A DNA stretch of 24,687 bases from Sandaracinaceae bacterium. GTDB lineage: Bacteria > Myxococcota_A > Polyangia > Polyangiales > JADJQN01. Location: positions 1-24,687 of the forward strand of contig JADJQN010000010.1 in assembly GCA_016712745.1 (NCBI GenBank). The letters are read 5' to 3'. This document shows positions 8,551 to 16,204 of this stretch, piece by piece; the first letter of the stretch is position 1; the number at the start of each line of letters is the position of its first letter. A program made the position numbers and the translations under genes. The notes below the pieces were generated by a model, which saw nothing but the letters and a program-made list of their open reading frames with translations, was not told the DNA's origin and ran no database searches.

Positions 8551-9258
8551 ATGTGGAGTGGCTCTCCGTGGGACATGGCGACCAACTACGCAATAGGCGT
8601 ATCTAATCTTGAACGGTCATTGGTTAGAACATTCCGGGATACGTCGGTCTGGCAGGAACTACTGACGGATCGCTATTTTCAGTTCGTACGTGATCCGCTG
8701 AAGAACGTCGGTTTCCTGGCCATGTTCTCTTCCGAGGTTGACTTTCAGGTTGAGCGCGTTGAGGCAATACTCCGGCAGGTTGAAGATCTGCAGCGTCGCG
8801 TCGGCAGGCAGCGCTCCGCAATCGTGGTCCCAGACACAAACGTCTTGCTGCACTACAAACCACTCAGCAATATCAACTGGTGCGATCTGGCCAACACTCA
8901 ACCGGTCCGTCTCGTCATTCCACTCCGTGTCATAGAGGAGATCGACGAGAAGAAATACACAGGAAGGGGCACTATCGCTGACCGTGCGCGGCAAGTGATC
9001 AAGGAGCTCGAGTCATCGTTAGGCGCCGAACCGACTGCGCTCAGGGAAAATGTGACACTTCAGTTGCTCCCAGGTCTCCGAAATCGGCGTAAGTTGGCCG
9101 ACGCAGACACGGAGATATTGGATAATCGCCTCGATTTGGCGGTGCTCGCCAGCGAAGTGTTCATTGCTACTGGAGACAAAGGCATGAGCATCCGAGCAGA
9201 AGCATGGGGAATCAGACATGTCAGGTTGCCGGTCGAGTTGCTGCGGTCAAATCCGTGA
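8551..9258 (+). CDS. PIN-domain protein (probable ribonuclease)
   Basis: Residues 90-212 (numbered from the ATG at 8551) form a PIN domain: VVPDTNVLLHY with the first catalytic Asp (D95), PLRVIEEIDEKK with the second acidic residue (E129/E130), LDNRLDLAVLA (D191, D195) and the closing strand FIATGDKGM (D209). All four acidic positions expected for Mg-dependent RNA cleavage are present. About 90 helical residues precede the domain and may bind a partner, with more coding-like sequence upstream to 8443. The domain is longer than VapC toxins and is closer to the PIN_12/PIN_4 type than to a classic toxin-antitoxin nuclease; no antitoxin gene is adjacent. It is the last rightward gene and converges on the integrase gene. 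A role in defence is inferred from context only. Confidence 0.62.
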   Translation: MWSGSPWDMATNYAIGVSNLERSLVRTFRDTSVWQELLTDRYFQFVRDPLKNVGFLAMFSSEVDFQVERVEAILRQVEDLQRRVGRQRSAIVVPDTNVLLHYKPLSNINWCDLANTQPVRLVIPLRVIEEIDEKKYTGRGTIADRARQVIKELESSLGAEPTALRENVTLQLLPGLRNRRKLADADTEILDNRLDLAVLASEVFIATGDKGMSIRAEAWGIRHVRLPVELLRSNP

Positions 9259-9486
9259 CGGTGAGATGTGGTGCTGGGCACCTCGGTAAACGCGGTCGCG
9301 AATCCGGCAATGCAGACGTCTCGGCCGAGCGACGTCATTGTCCGCCACGGTTCCGTTCGTCACGACGCGCGCCATCCGCTCAAGGATGAGCGCAATCGTT
9401 GCCTCGAGCCGCTCAACCGCTCGCCGAACTCCCGCAGCGCCACCTCGTAGTAGCGTTGCCCCACCGCGCCAGATGAGGCCGACCAT
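9247..9486 (-). CDS. Hypothetical small protein after the integrase gene
   Basis: A 79-codon frame with an ATG three bases past the integrase stop. Its middle (AVERLEATIALILERMARVV) would be a good amphipathic helix, but the end is Arg/His-rich and overlaps the convergent PIN gene by 12 bp. Another minus frame here is also partly protein-like (GQRYYEVALREFGERL), so the real frame, if any, is uncertain. A short GGTGC-TGG-GCACC hairpin at 9270-9282, 12 bp after the PIN stop, may help terminate the rightward transcript. Confidence 0.25.
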   Translation of the reverse strand: MVGLIWRGGATLLRGGAAGVRRAVERLEATIALILERMARVVTNGTVADNDVARPRRLHCRIRDRVYRGAQHHISPSRI

Positions 9487-9489
9487 AGC

Positions 9490-10191
9490 TCACGCGCTCT
9501 GCTCCATCGCGGGCGTGGACTTGGTCGGTCGTTCGTCGACCGCAACGCGCAAGTCCTCGACTTCGAGATGCGTGTAAACCGCCGCGGTCAACTTCGGGTC
9601 GGAGTGACCCAGCACCTTTTGCGCGATGGTGATCGGCACGCCGCGCGCAGCCATGCGAGATGCGGCGGTGTGGCGGAGCGCGTGAATGTCGACGCACTTC
9701 CCCTGCTCGTCGCGTCTGTCGATGCCCGCGCGTTCGAGAATGCGATGCAAGATGCGACGCACGCCCGCGGTGTCGCGGCGCCAATCAGAGCCTTCGGGCG
9801 AAAGGAAGATCCGATCGGTCGAGCGCGTGATGCGCTTGTGGCGCTGTTGGTGAACAGCGCGGAGCGCGAGGAGCGTTTCGACCATTTCACTCCGCAAGGG
9901 CACCATGCGACTGCGGCCCGACTTGGTCGTCTCGGCTCGCAACGTGAGCGCGCGTCGCTCGACATCGAGGTCATTCCAGGTCGTGTTCGTCAGTTCGCTC
10001 CAGCGCGCGCCCGTTTCGATCAGGGCGCTCCACAGCGGAGTTTGCGGCACACGCACCGTGCGCGGCTTGCGCGCGAAGTCGAGGCCCTTCCAGCCCTTCG
10101 AGATGGTCAGCTCGGCGGAAACCCGCGCGTCGCCGTCAGAGTCGTCCTCACGCGAGGCGTTGAGGAAGCGCTCGATCTCGCCCTCGGACAA
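9490..10191 (-). CDS. int: Tyrosine integrase, catalytic domain (part of one gene interrupted by a stop)
   Basis: This is the C-terminal catalytic part of the integrase begun at 10740. All six active-site features are visible, numbered from the TTG at 10191: Arg63 in GARWSELTNTTW, Lys90, His170-x-x-Arg173 in IHALRHTAASRM, His196 in VLGHSDPKLT and nucleophile Tyr206 in VYTHLE. It is in the same frame as the upstream 179-codon piece, separated by one TAA at 10201-10203. The TTG at 10191 is only the first possible start after the stop, and the natural sequence probably continues ...QRH-x-RRALSEGEIERF. Whole length would be about 417 residues, normal for phage-type integrases. It would mediate site-specific integration and excision of the element. 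Activity depends on whether the stop is real. Confidence 0.72.
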   Translation of the reverse strand: MSEGEIERFLNASREDDSDGDARVSAELTISKGWKGLDFARKPRTVRVPQTPLWSALIETGARWSELTNTTWNDLDVERRALTLRAETTKSGRSRMVPLRSEMVETLLALRAVHQQRHKRITRSTDRIFLSPEGSDWRRDTAGVRRILHRILERAGIDRRDEQGKCVDIHALRHTAASRMAARGVPITIAQKVLGHSDPKLTAAVYTHLEVEDLRVAVDERPTKSTPAMEQSA

Positions 10192-10200
10192 CGCGCGGCG

Positions 10201-10740
10201 TTAGTGGCGCTGGTGTTCGGCACCGGTCGGAAGTCGCGACAGATTGCGGAGCGGGTTTTCCGCGATGAGTTGCATTCGGACCGCCCAGTTCAGCATGGCC
10301 TTGAGCGCGTCGACGTAGAGGTTCGCGGTGCGGTTCGAAGCTCCCTCCTTGAGTAGCTCGTTGCGGAAACGGATGACATCGATCGGTTTGATGTCGCGAA
10401 CGCGTGGTGCACGAATGGCGCGCAACACGCGCTCGATGCGACCTGGAACATTCGCGATCTGCGACTCGCCGACGCGGTGACGCAAGTCGTCGAGGTACAG
10501 CGGGACCAGTTCGCTCACGGGTCGACTTTGACCTTCGATCGGACCGAGCCCGCCTTCTTCGAGATCGCGCTGCGAGATGATCTCGGCGCGACGACGTTCG
10601 GCGACTCGCTTGTCGGGTCCGAGCGCTTGACGGTGCCGTTTTCCGCTCGCGTCCTTGTAGTCGAGAATCCACTGCGCTCCCCCACCTCGGTCCTCGCGGC
10701 GAAACTTCCCACTTCCCAGTGATCGTCCAAGTTTGGTCAT
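10201..10740 (-). CDS. int: Tyrosine integrase, N-terminal arm-binding and core-binding domains
   Basis: Residues 10-45 resemble an integrase arm-type DNA-binding module (WILDYKDASGKRHRQAL). Residues 75-165 form the SAM-like core-binding domain (LVPLYLDDLRHRV, NRTANLYVDALKAMLNWAV, ENPLRNLSRLP). The frame then hits TAA at 10201, exactly at the linker to the catalytic domain, which continues in the same frame. The start ATG at 10740 overlaps the stop of the AlpA-like gene (ATGA), the coupled xis-int order common in temperate elements. A nonsense change (for example CAA or AAA to TAA) or a base-call error would explain the break. Confidence 0.7.
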   Translation of the reverse strand: MTKLGRSLGSGKFRREDRGGGAQWILDYKDASGKRHRQALGPDKRVAERRRAEIISQRDLEEGGLGPIEGQSRPVSELVPLYLDDLRHRVGESQIANVPGRIERVLRAIRAPRVRDIKPIDVIRFRNELLKEGASNRTANLYVDALKAMLNWAVRMQLIAENPLRNLSRLPTGAEHQRH

Positions 10741-11120
10741 GATGCTTTGCGTTCCTTGAGCCAGGCCTCGACGTCGCTTCGTCGCCAGCGCGGACGTTTG
10801 CCAACGGAAATCTCCGGCGGCGCGTCGCCCGCGTTTCGCAGCTCGCGCAACGTTCGACCGTCGATTGCGAGAAGCTTCGTGACCTCACCGAGGGTCAGGA
10901 GCTGCAACGGGTCGAACTCCGCGCGCGCGTCGTTGTTGGTGTCCACGTCGCGACCATTGCTCGACTCGCGAAACGCATCCACCAATGATCCAAGGTCTTC
11001 GCGGTGTTCGCAGCGCAGTCCTTCGATCGCGACAGCGATGCGCTCGAGCAACGGAATTGCGCGCGAATCGAAAGTTGAGGCGACGCGCGCCGCGCCGGGC
11101 TTGATGTTGCGCCTCATCAC
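10737..11120 (-). CDS. AlpA/excisionase-like helix-turn-helix DNA-binding protein
   Basis: Residues 73-127 form an AlpA/MerR-like winged helix-turn-helix: LLTLGEVTKLLAIDGRTLREL, a short turn ending APPEISVGKRPRWRR, then the helix SDVEAWLKERK. The first 70 residues are a less conserved, partly acidic extension. Start is GTG at 11120 or the adjacent ATG at 11117; the latter overlaps the preceding gene's stop. A GGGAGGG purine tract lies just upstream. The last four bases overlap the integrase start. In P4-like elements and PICIs, AlpA-type proteins control integrase expression and/or act as recombination directionality factors, which fits here. Confidence 0.65.
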   Translation of the reverse strand: MMRRNIKPGAARVASTFDSRAIPLLERIAVAIEGLRCEHREDLGSLVDAFRESSNGRDVDTNNDARAEFDPLQLLTLGEVTKLLAIDGRTLRELRNAGDAPPEISVGKRPRWRRSDVEAWLKERKAS

Positions 11121-11404
11121 GCGACCCTCCCTTGCAGTCGAAGGGCGTCGATCACTTCGCGTTCGATCTCGATGCGCGCGTCGTTCGACAACGGTCGGAC
11201 GAGCGGACGGCGGTCACCGTGCTTGCCCAGTCGAGTCGGGAACGCGAGGTAGATGCGCCCGTCGCGTCCGCGTCGAACTTGCACGTCTTCAATCGCGAGC
11301 GAGTCCAGTTCGATCGTGACCCAGCCGAGCAAGCCGTTGCGGGCGTCGAGTGCGGGTGCGGGGTGGAAACGCAGTGCACGAGCGGGAGTTCCGTTAGGAC
11401 GCAT
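11117..11404 (-). CDS. SpoVG-like small DNA/RNA-binding protein
   Basis: The ATG at 11404 has GGAGG eight bases upstream, better than the Arg-rich extension available further upstream. The 95-residue product has the compact beta layout of SpoVG-like proteins: LLGWVTIELDSLAIEDVQVR, a turn RRGRDGR, then YLAFPTRLGK, a conserved-looking R-P-L-V-R-P segment and a C-terminal helix ARIEIEREVIDALRL. In Firmicutes SpoVG binds nucleic acid as a regulator; related short proteins occur in mobile elements of other phyla. The stop overlaps the AlpA gene start by a few bases, so the two are co-translated. The upstream helicase gene ends 122 bp away. Fold call moderate, function inferred. Confidence 0.45.
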   Translation of the reverse strand: MRPNGTPARALRFHPAPALDARNGLLGWVTIELDSLAIEDVQVRRGRDGRIYLAFPTRLGKHGDRRPLVRPLSNDARIEIEREVIDALRLQGRVA

Positions 11405-11526
11405 CGCGCATCTCCTCCGCACGGCGAAAGTTCGTCGACGTCGGTTCGATACATCGCGTGCTCGATGGTTCCGACGGGTCCATCTCAAGCGTCGACCTTG
11501 CGTCGATCACGCCATCTGTACGACCA

Positions 11527-13128
11527 TCACCTCGCTCTCCAGGGACCTTGGGGACCATAGGGACCTTGTTTGAGGTTCTTCCCCTCATGAGAGATTTCTA
11601 GGGGTTCAACCCCAACTAAGGTCCCCAAGGTCAAGGTCCCTGACCCATCGCTCCCGGGCGCCGAGTCGGAGACGAAATCGATGTCGAGGTAGACGATTAC
11701 CCCGCCGGTCTTCTTGCTTCCGTAACCGGCGTCCCCGAGAGCACGACCGAGAACGCGAGACATAACAGCATCGGCGTTGTTGCCGGTCACGCTGGCGAAG
11801 GCGTCCAGTATTTGCCGTTTCGGCAATCGGTGTCCGAGCCGTTGGCAAAGCGCGCTGTCGACGAAACGCGCCTCAACCGATTTCTGCGACTCAATCTGGT
11901 TGCGCAATACATCAGCGGGCGGGCAAAGACCGATTCTGTACCACTCCCTCGCACCCTTGATCATCCACGCGAGGATGCCGGCTCGCTCCGCCGCAAGCTT
12001 TTCCATTAATTGAGGGTCGCGCTCCCCGACGGGAATCTTGACCTCAAATGCCAGAACGTGAAGTCGCCTCCACATCGCGTAATCGGCGCCGCGAACTCTC
12101 GGCAAGTGGTTTGTGATCAGCACCAACTTGTGCGTTGGCGAGAACTCGGAGAAGTCCTCGCGCATCCGCCGCGCTCGAATGCGGTCACCGCCGGTCAGCA
12201 ACTTCAAGAGCGGCTCGTCCAACTCCTGGTCCTGGCCAGTCTCGGTGCCGACTGCGAGCCTTGCTCCGCGCAGATCTGCGAGTTCGGTCGGATGGCCGCG
12301 CTGTGACTTTTGAGTGAGTAGTTCGGTCGCGAACTGAATCGCGTATGACGTCGACATCACATATTGGATCGTGCGAAAAACCGTGCTCTTCCCGTTGGCG
12401 CCATCGCCGTAGGCGATCAGCATCATTTGCTCGCGAACTCGGCCCGTGAGGCAATAGCCGCAGAATCGCTGAAAATACTCTCTGATTTCGTCATCGGGGA
12501 TCACGCGCTCAAGCGTCTTGCGCCATAGCGGGCAGTCTTGATCGAGGTCGAGCGCAACAGGACAGAGCTTTGTGATCAGGTCGCTCGGGGAGTGTGACCG
12601 AAACTCACCGGTCCGAAGGTTCATGGTGCCGTTAGCTACGTTCAGCAGATTGGGATCTTGATCGAGTTCGTCTTGATGTATCGGAATGCCGAGCTCGACG
12701 GCCGCGAGTTCGACCATCGCGCGACGCCGTTCCTTGCGTTCGCTTGCAGCTGCCCATCTTGCAACTGCTGTTCGTGCGTTCTCGTCGTCTACGAGTCCAG
12801 CTTCGGCATAGATGGTGCGGGCGACATCCTTGGACATGAGCAGCACCTCGTCGGCATCGTCGATTCGCCATTGGCTTCCGTTCCAGACCAGCCACCGTTT
12901 CCAACTCGTGCAAAATCGAACTCGTTTTCCACACTGCTCAACGAAGCGCTCGGCATTCCCCGAATCTGTAGGCGCTCTGCGCTTGGGAACCTGATTAGGT
13001 CGTGCGCGACCTCGCGAACGCTCCGGCTTGGCCAGCCTCGGAGTTCCTTTGTCCGCGGAATTGCGAACGCATTTCGACACCGAACGATCGTCGAGCGGGG
13101 GCATGCAACGCGCGGCCCACTCACGCAC
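11527..13128 (-). CDS. D5/P4-type helicase half of the primase-helicase
   Basis: The frame is actually open from 13359, and the extra upstream codons look real (RAYAAKVPPAEEGNRDNAAF, the primase C-terminal linker domain). It is the same frame as the prim-pol piece upstream, interrupted by one TAA at 13360. Numbered from the GTG at 13128, residues 60-230 are the D5 N-terminal region (LLNVANGTMNLRTGEF, FCGYCLTGR). Walker A GDGANGKST is at 241-249, a Walker B-like strand is RLAVGTETG and a sensor is LVLITNHLPRV. This is a superfamily 3-type hexameric helicase, fused with prim-pol to replicate the element after excision. The C-terminus is a low-complexity tail (GTLTLGTLVGV and KQGPYGPQGP). Start 13128 is therefore not the biological start. 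Confidence 0.75.
   Translation of the reverse strand: MREWAARCMPPLDDRSVSKCVRNSADKGTPRLAKPERSRGRARPNQVPKRRAPTDSGNAERFVEQCGKRVRFCTSWKRWLVWNGSQWRIDDADEVLLMSKDVARTIYAEAGLVDDENARTAVARWAAASERKERRRAMVELAAVELGIPIHQDELDQDPNLLNVANGTMNLRTGEFRSHSPSDLITKLCPVALDLDQDCPLWRKTLERVIPDDEIREYFQRFCGYCLTGRVREQMMLIAYGDGANGKSTVFRTIQYVMSTSYAIQFATELLTQKSQRGHPTELADLRGARLAVGTETGQDQELDEPLLKLLTGGDRIRARRMREDFSEFSPTHKLVLITNHLPRVRGADYAMWRRLHVLAFEVKIPVGERDPQLMEKLAAERAGILAWMIKGAREWYRIGLCPPADVLRNQIESQKSVEARFVDSALCQRLGHRLPKRQILDAFASVTGNNADAVMSRVLGRALGDAGYGSKKTGGVIVYLDIDFVSDSAPGSDGSGTLTLGTLVGVEPLEISHEGKNLKQGPYGPQGPWRAR
11540..11641. repeat. GGTCCC/GGGACC short repeats at the 3' end of the helicase gene
   Basis: On the minus strand AAGGTCCCT, ATGGTCCCC and AAGGTCCCT follow one another with a 9 bp period. 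About 65 bp away the reverse complements occur (GGGACC, GACCTTGGGGACC). Perfect 13 bp inverted arms are at 11544-11556 and 11620-11632. The repeats are inside the coding frame, giving GTLTLGT on one side and GPYGPQGP on the other, just before the stop at 11527. Confidence 0.6.
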
Positions 13129-13359
13129 GACGAGTACGATGGTTTCTTCGCTGGACGGTTTGTCGTCGACGCGTATTGCGCGAAGATTCCCTGCGAGATT
13201 GAACGCGGCGTTGTCTCGATTCCCTTCCTCCGCAGGGGGGACCTTCGCGGCGTATGCTCTCGCGCGTTCGAGTTGTTCGCGGGCCAGATCGAACGGGATC
13301 TGGTGCGCGGCGACGCGGGGTTGCGGCTTCTGTCCGAGGGAACCTGTGACGCGCGGTCG

Positions 13360-13953
13360 TTACCGGCTTCTCCCCGATGGCATCGAGCAACCACATGGGT
13401 GCGGGCGCAAGTGCGCTCGCCGGGCGCGCAGCCAGGGCTTCCATTCGTAGCGACGGCCGCTCTTGTGATTGGACGGAGGAACCACAGCGAATCCGCCCTT
13501 CCCGCGTATATCCAGCCCTGGGCGAAAGCCAGTTCGGTTTCTCGCGTCCGTGCCTGGCATCGCGAACCAGAGGTGTCTTCCTCCGCCGCCGGTAGACGCA
13601 TCGATCGTCGCAGGCAGGGCGCCGTGTTGATGTTCGAGTTCGGCCAGCGCGGCATCCCCGCCGTGACGGGGATCGACGTCGAGCACGAACAATCCGCTCT
13701 CGACACCGGTCCGAATTCCGACGTTCGCTTGTGGGTACTTTTCCCACCAGTTCGCAATCTGGGATGCGCGGGTCGTTGCGTCTTTGTGGCCTCTGCTCGT
13801 TCGAGGATGTTTGCCCGGACTGTTGCAATCGGCTTGGCCGCACGCGCACTGGCCGGACTCCCCAATCTCGAACACGGGGAAGACGTGATACCCAAGCGCG
13901 GCGTACGCGAGCGCCGCATCCAAAGGGACGTGACTCCGCACGCTCCCACTCAT
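13360..13953 (-). CDS. Prim-pol (AEP-type bifunctional primase/polymerase) half of the primase-helicase
   Basis: Residues 10-170 form a prim-pol domain: AALAYAALGYHVFPV, a CACGQADC..PGKHP zinc-binding/loop segment (37-50), the metal-binding FVLDVDP (Asp92, Asp94), GGGGRHLWF (His127) and DIRGKGGFAVVPPS (148-161). Thus the catalytic Asp-x-Asp, His and late Asp are present. From about residue 175 this frame becomes Arg-rich and stops at 13360, whereas another frame of the same strand reads LAPAPMWLLDAIGEKPV, the expected end of this domain. The original frame resumes after the stop. A compensating pair of single-base changes (about 13420 and 13350) is the simplest explanation. The start ATG at 13953 overlaps an upstream TGA. 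Synthesises primers, perhaps also DNA, for element replication. Confidence 0.72.
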   Translation of the reverse strand: MSGSVRSHVPLDAALAYAALGYHVFPVFEIGESGQCACGQADCNSPGKHPRTSRGHKDATTRASQIANWWEKYPQANVGIRTGVESGLFVLDVDPRHGGDAALAELEHQHGALPATIDASTGGGGRHLWFAMPGTDARNRTGFRPGLDIRGKGGFAVVPPSNHKSGRRYEWKPWLRARRAHLRPHPCGCSMPSGRSR

Positions 13954-14968
13954 GATCGCTTCCCATTCCGTTTCGTGGGAGAACTGCGCACGAATCGAGT
14001 CGGCGTTCGTTGCATCCTCCGCTGAAAAATGTTGGCGGAGGCGAGGGTCGCGAAGATCTTCGCGGTGGCGGTCTCGCGAGATGCCCGCAGGCTCTCGAAA
14101 CGACTCGGTCGAGTACGTCGGTCATGGTTGTTTCGCATGGAGCGAAGCCTTCGTCGCAAGGCGCGACTTTCGGATGTCGATGTGAAAGAGCGAGCCGCCG
14201 CGGTCGTCGATCGAGCTCGGAGATCCGAGCGATTGGACGGCAACGGCAAGTTGGGAGAGCAGTCAGTGCGGCGGCAATTCGGGAGCGAATGCAGAACGCG
14301 ACGAATTGGGAGCGCGCGTCGATCGATGCGCTCGATGCGAACAATCGAATGCAGTTCGGCGAGCTCGAAGTGGCCGGCGCGTTCGGTTGGGCGCGAGCGC
14401 GCACGGACGACCTGCGCGAAGACTGCGCTCGAGCCGATCATCGACGCAGGCATCTGGCCCGCGACGACGGACGGGCTCGGGCAGTCGCTCTGTGAGAGGA
14501 TCTTCACCGAGCGCCAACGGCTAGCCGCGTGCGCGCCTGAATCAAGCACACACGGGAAGATCTTCTCGCGGCCGTCAATGTCCCTGGCGACGCGAGGCAT
14601 CGCGCATCGCCCTCGATCTGTCGAGCCACGCACGGGGCGGCCCGCGGCAGCTGCGTCACGAACTCGCCCGTCGCCGAGTTTCGTCGACGCCGAGCTCGCA
14701 TCCTGTTTTTCGAGGAGCGTCCGGTATGTTCGTCGCGCGCGCGTTGCGGTCGAGCCGAGCAGCGACGCAGGCGATCGGTTCGTCGCGAACGGCAGGATCG
14801 GGTCGGTTCTCTGGGAGAGGGAGTCCACAGAGCGCAGACTGCTAGCTGCGCCGCGCGCGCAGAAGCAAGTGGGCGAGATCCGCGGTTTTGGATGCGCGCG
14901 CAATCACTCTTCAGGTTGGGATGGCTCGACGCATGCGAGGCGTTGGTGACGACTTGAGACGACCCGCT
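13954..14968 (-). other. Stretch with fragmentary minus-strand coding signal, no intact gene
   Basis: No single frame is convincing on either strand, but protein-like pieces follow one another on the minus strand in different frames. About 14327-14573 contains REKIFPCVLDSGAHA and FELAELHSIVRI. About 14254-14353 contains FASSASIDARSQFVAF. 14122-14262 contains LSQLAVAVQSLG and GGSLFHIDIRKSRLATK. The last ends in a TGA overlapping the ATG of another piece at 14125 (MTDVLDRVV), whose continuation again shifts frame toward the primase start. This looks like two overlapping small genes of the replication operon carrying several indels. A perfect 16 bp palindrome is at 14049-14064 and GAAGATCTTC recurs at 14557-14566. 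Confidence 0.3.
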
Positions 14969-15247
14969 TCAAAGCCGGCGCGGTCCTGTGCGGCGTTCGC
15001 GCGGAATTGCCGCGGCGGCGTTGAGGACGCGATGCGTGATTTGCACACGCGGGGCCGAGTCCTCCCTGCCGTGAAGAAGCATCGAGCGCGTCGGCAAACC
15101 GAGGCGAAGCGCCGCGGGGCGGAATTCCGCGGGAGCGTCGAATCCGTGAGACTGCTTTGCTGCAGGTGCGAAATCGAAGTCGCAAGCACGTTGCGTTTTT
15201 TTCAGGACGACATCCACTTTCTTCCATCCGCAAGAAAATCTCGCCAT
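14969..15247 (-). CDS. Hypothetical protein of the replication module
   Basis: I do not recognise this 92-residue product (start MARFSCGWKKVDVVLKK). It has a mixed, protein-like composition in its first two-thirds (ACDFDFAPAAKQSHGF, APRVQITHRVLNAAAA) and no signal or membrane segment. Toward the end a different frame (NAAQDRAGFEAGRLKSS, stop at 14911) is more protein-like than the annotated end RERRTGPRRL, so the 3' end may be frameshifted near 15010. A GAGG lies 12 bp before the ATG at 15247. It follows the XerC-like gene at 15307 by 59 bp on the same strand, so it is probably co-transcribed. Confidence 0.35.
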   Translation of the reverse strand: MARFSCGWKKVDVVLKKTQRACDFDFAPAAKQSHGFDAPAEFRPAALRLGLPTRSMLLHGREDSAPRVQITHRVLNAAAAIPRERRTGPRRL

Positions 15248-15306
15248 GGCCGCGCGCGACCTCGCCGCACATGGCGCTCGCGACCGCTCACTCGCGCTGA
15301 AGCGAA

Positions 15307-16182
15307 TCAGCGCAGCGCTTCGCGCAGCCGCTCGTCCGAAATGCTCAGGTAGACCGCGGTCGACGCGATCGAGCGGTGGAGAAGCGCGCTTTTGACCAAG
15401 AACAGATCTCCCGTCTTGCGCAGGAGGCGCGTGGCAAACGTGTGGCGCAATCCGTGCGGTGTGCCGTTCGCGATGCCGGCGCGGTCGAGCCATTCGGTGA
15501 TGCGGCGCTGCGCGTGGCGTTTGACCAGGCGCTCGCCGCGCGGCCCTCGAAAGACGGGTCCTGGTCCTGGCAGCGAAGCGAGCAGTGATGCGAGGTGCGT
15601 GGCGGCGTCGCGCGAGAGGAAGACGCGCTCGGTGCGATCGCCCTTCACTTCGCGCAGATTGAGCACGCCGCGTTCGAGGTCGACGTCCGCAACATCGAGC
15701 GCGAGCGCGCTGCCGATGCGAACGCCCGTCCCAAGCATCAAGCGGACCAACGCGCGATCGCGCAGCGCCAAGGGTCCGGTCGCAGAATCGAGTTGGCCCA
15801 ACAAGCGCACCACCTCTTGGTCCGCGAACGACTTGGGTGGTGGTGGAGAGCAGATCGCACGTCGCACAAGTCGCGCTGCATTCGATCGCGCGTAGCCCGC
15901 CGCGTGCACGAAGCCGAAGAACACGCGCAGACTCGTGCGCGTCGAGTTGACGGTGACAGTCGCCTTTGCCGCTCCGCTCGCACTCTGGCGCACGTCGGGC
16001 GAGTTCAAGAAGCGCGCGAGCAGTTCGTGCGTCACTTGGTCGACGTCGTCCCCCGCGCCCTCGCGGTCGAGCCAGCGTTCGAGCTGACCAATCGCGCGTC
16101 GGTACTGACCGATGGTGTGTTCGCTGCGTCCGTCCGCGCGCAGTTGCTCGACAAAACGCTCCAGGGCTTCTTCCAGTCGCAT
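15307..16182 (-). CDS. XerC/D-like tyrosine recombinase
   Basis: The ATG at 16182 follows AAGGAG by 7 bases, so the longer Arg-rich frame upstream is not translated. The 291-residue protein is full length for the XerC/D type. The N-terminal core-binding domain is residues 1-110 (LEEALERFVEQLRADGRS, TVTVNSTRTSLRVFFGF). The catalytic domain has Arg155 in GTGVRIGSAL, Lys180, His243-x-x-Arg246 in HGLRHTFATRLL, His269 in ALLHRS and Tyr278 in VYLSIS. All catalytic residues are present and the frame is intact. It is a second recombinase distinct from the phage-type integrase at 9490-10740. It may resolve multimers, promote excision or act on a separate site. A strong hairpin sits immediately before its ribosome-binding site. 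Confidence 0.78.
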   Translation of the reverse strand: MRLEEALERFVEQLRADGRSEHTIGQYRRAIGQLERWLDREGAGDDVDQVTHELLARFLNSPDVRQSASGAAKATVTVNSTRTSLRVFFGFVHAAGYARSNAARLVRRAICSPPPPKSFADQEVVRLLGQLDSATGPLALRDRALVRLMLGTGVRIGSALALDVADVDLERGVLNLREVKGDRTERVFLSRDAATHLASLLASLPGPGPVFRGPRGERLVKRHAQRRITEWLDRAGIANGTPHGLRHTFATRLLRKTGDLFLVKSALLHRSIASTAVYLSISDERLREALR

Positions 16183-16204
16183 GCTCAGTCTCCTTCGATG
16201 GCGA

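Noticed and set aside
11601..11613. GGGGTTCAACCCC resembling a tRNA T-arm (possible attachment site)
   Set aside because: No acceptor, D- or anticodon arms around it; it lies in the coding frame of the helicase tail.
12658..14025. Plus-strand open frame (455 codons) opposite the primase
   Set aside because: Antisense shadow of prim-pol and helicase sequence, both of which have catalytic motifs on the minus strand.
14029..14949. Plus-strand open frame (306 codons) in the unreadable region
   Set aside because: Arg/Ser-rich throughout and not protein-like; the minus-strand pieces, with stop/start overlap at 14122-14125, fit the operon direction better.
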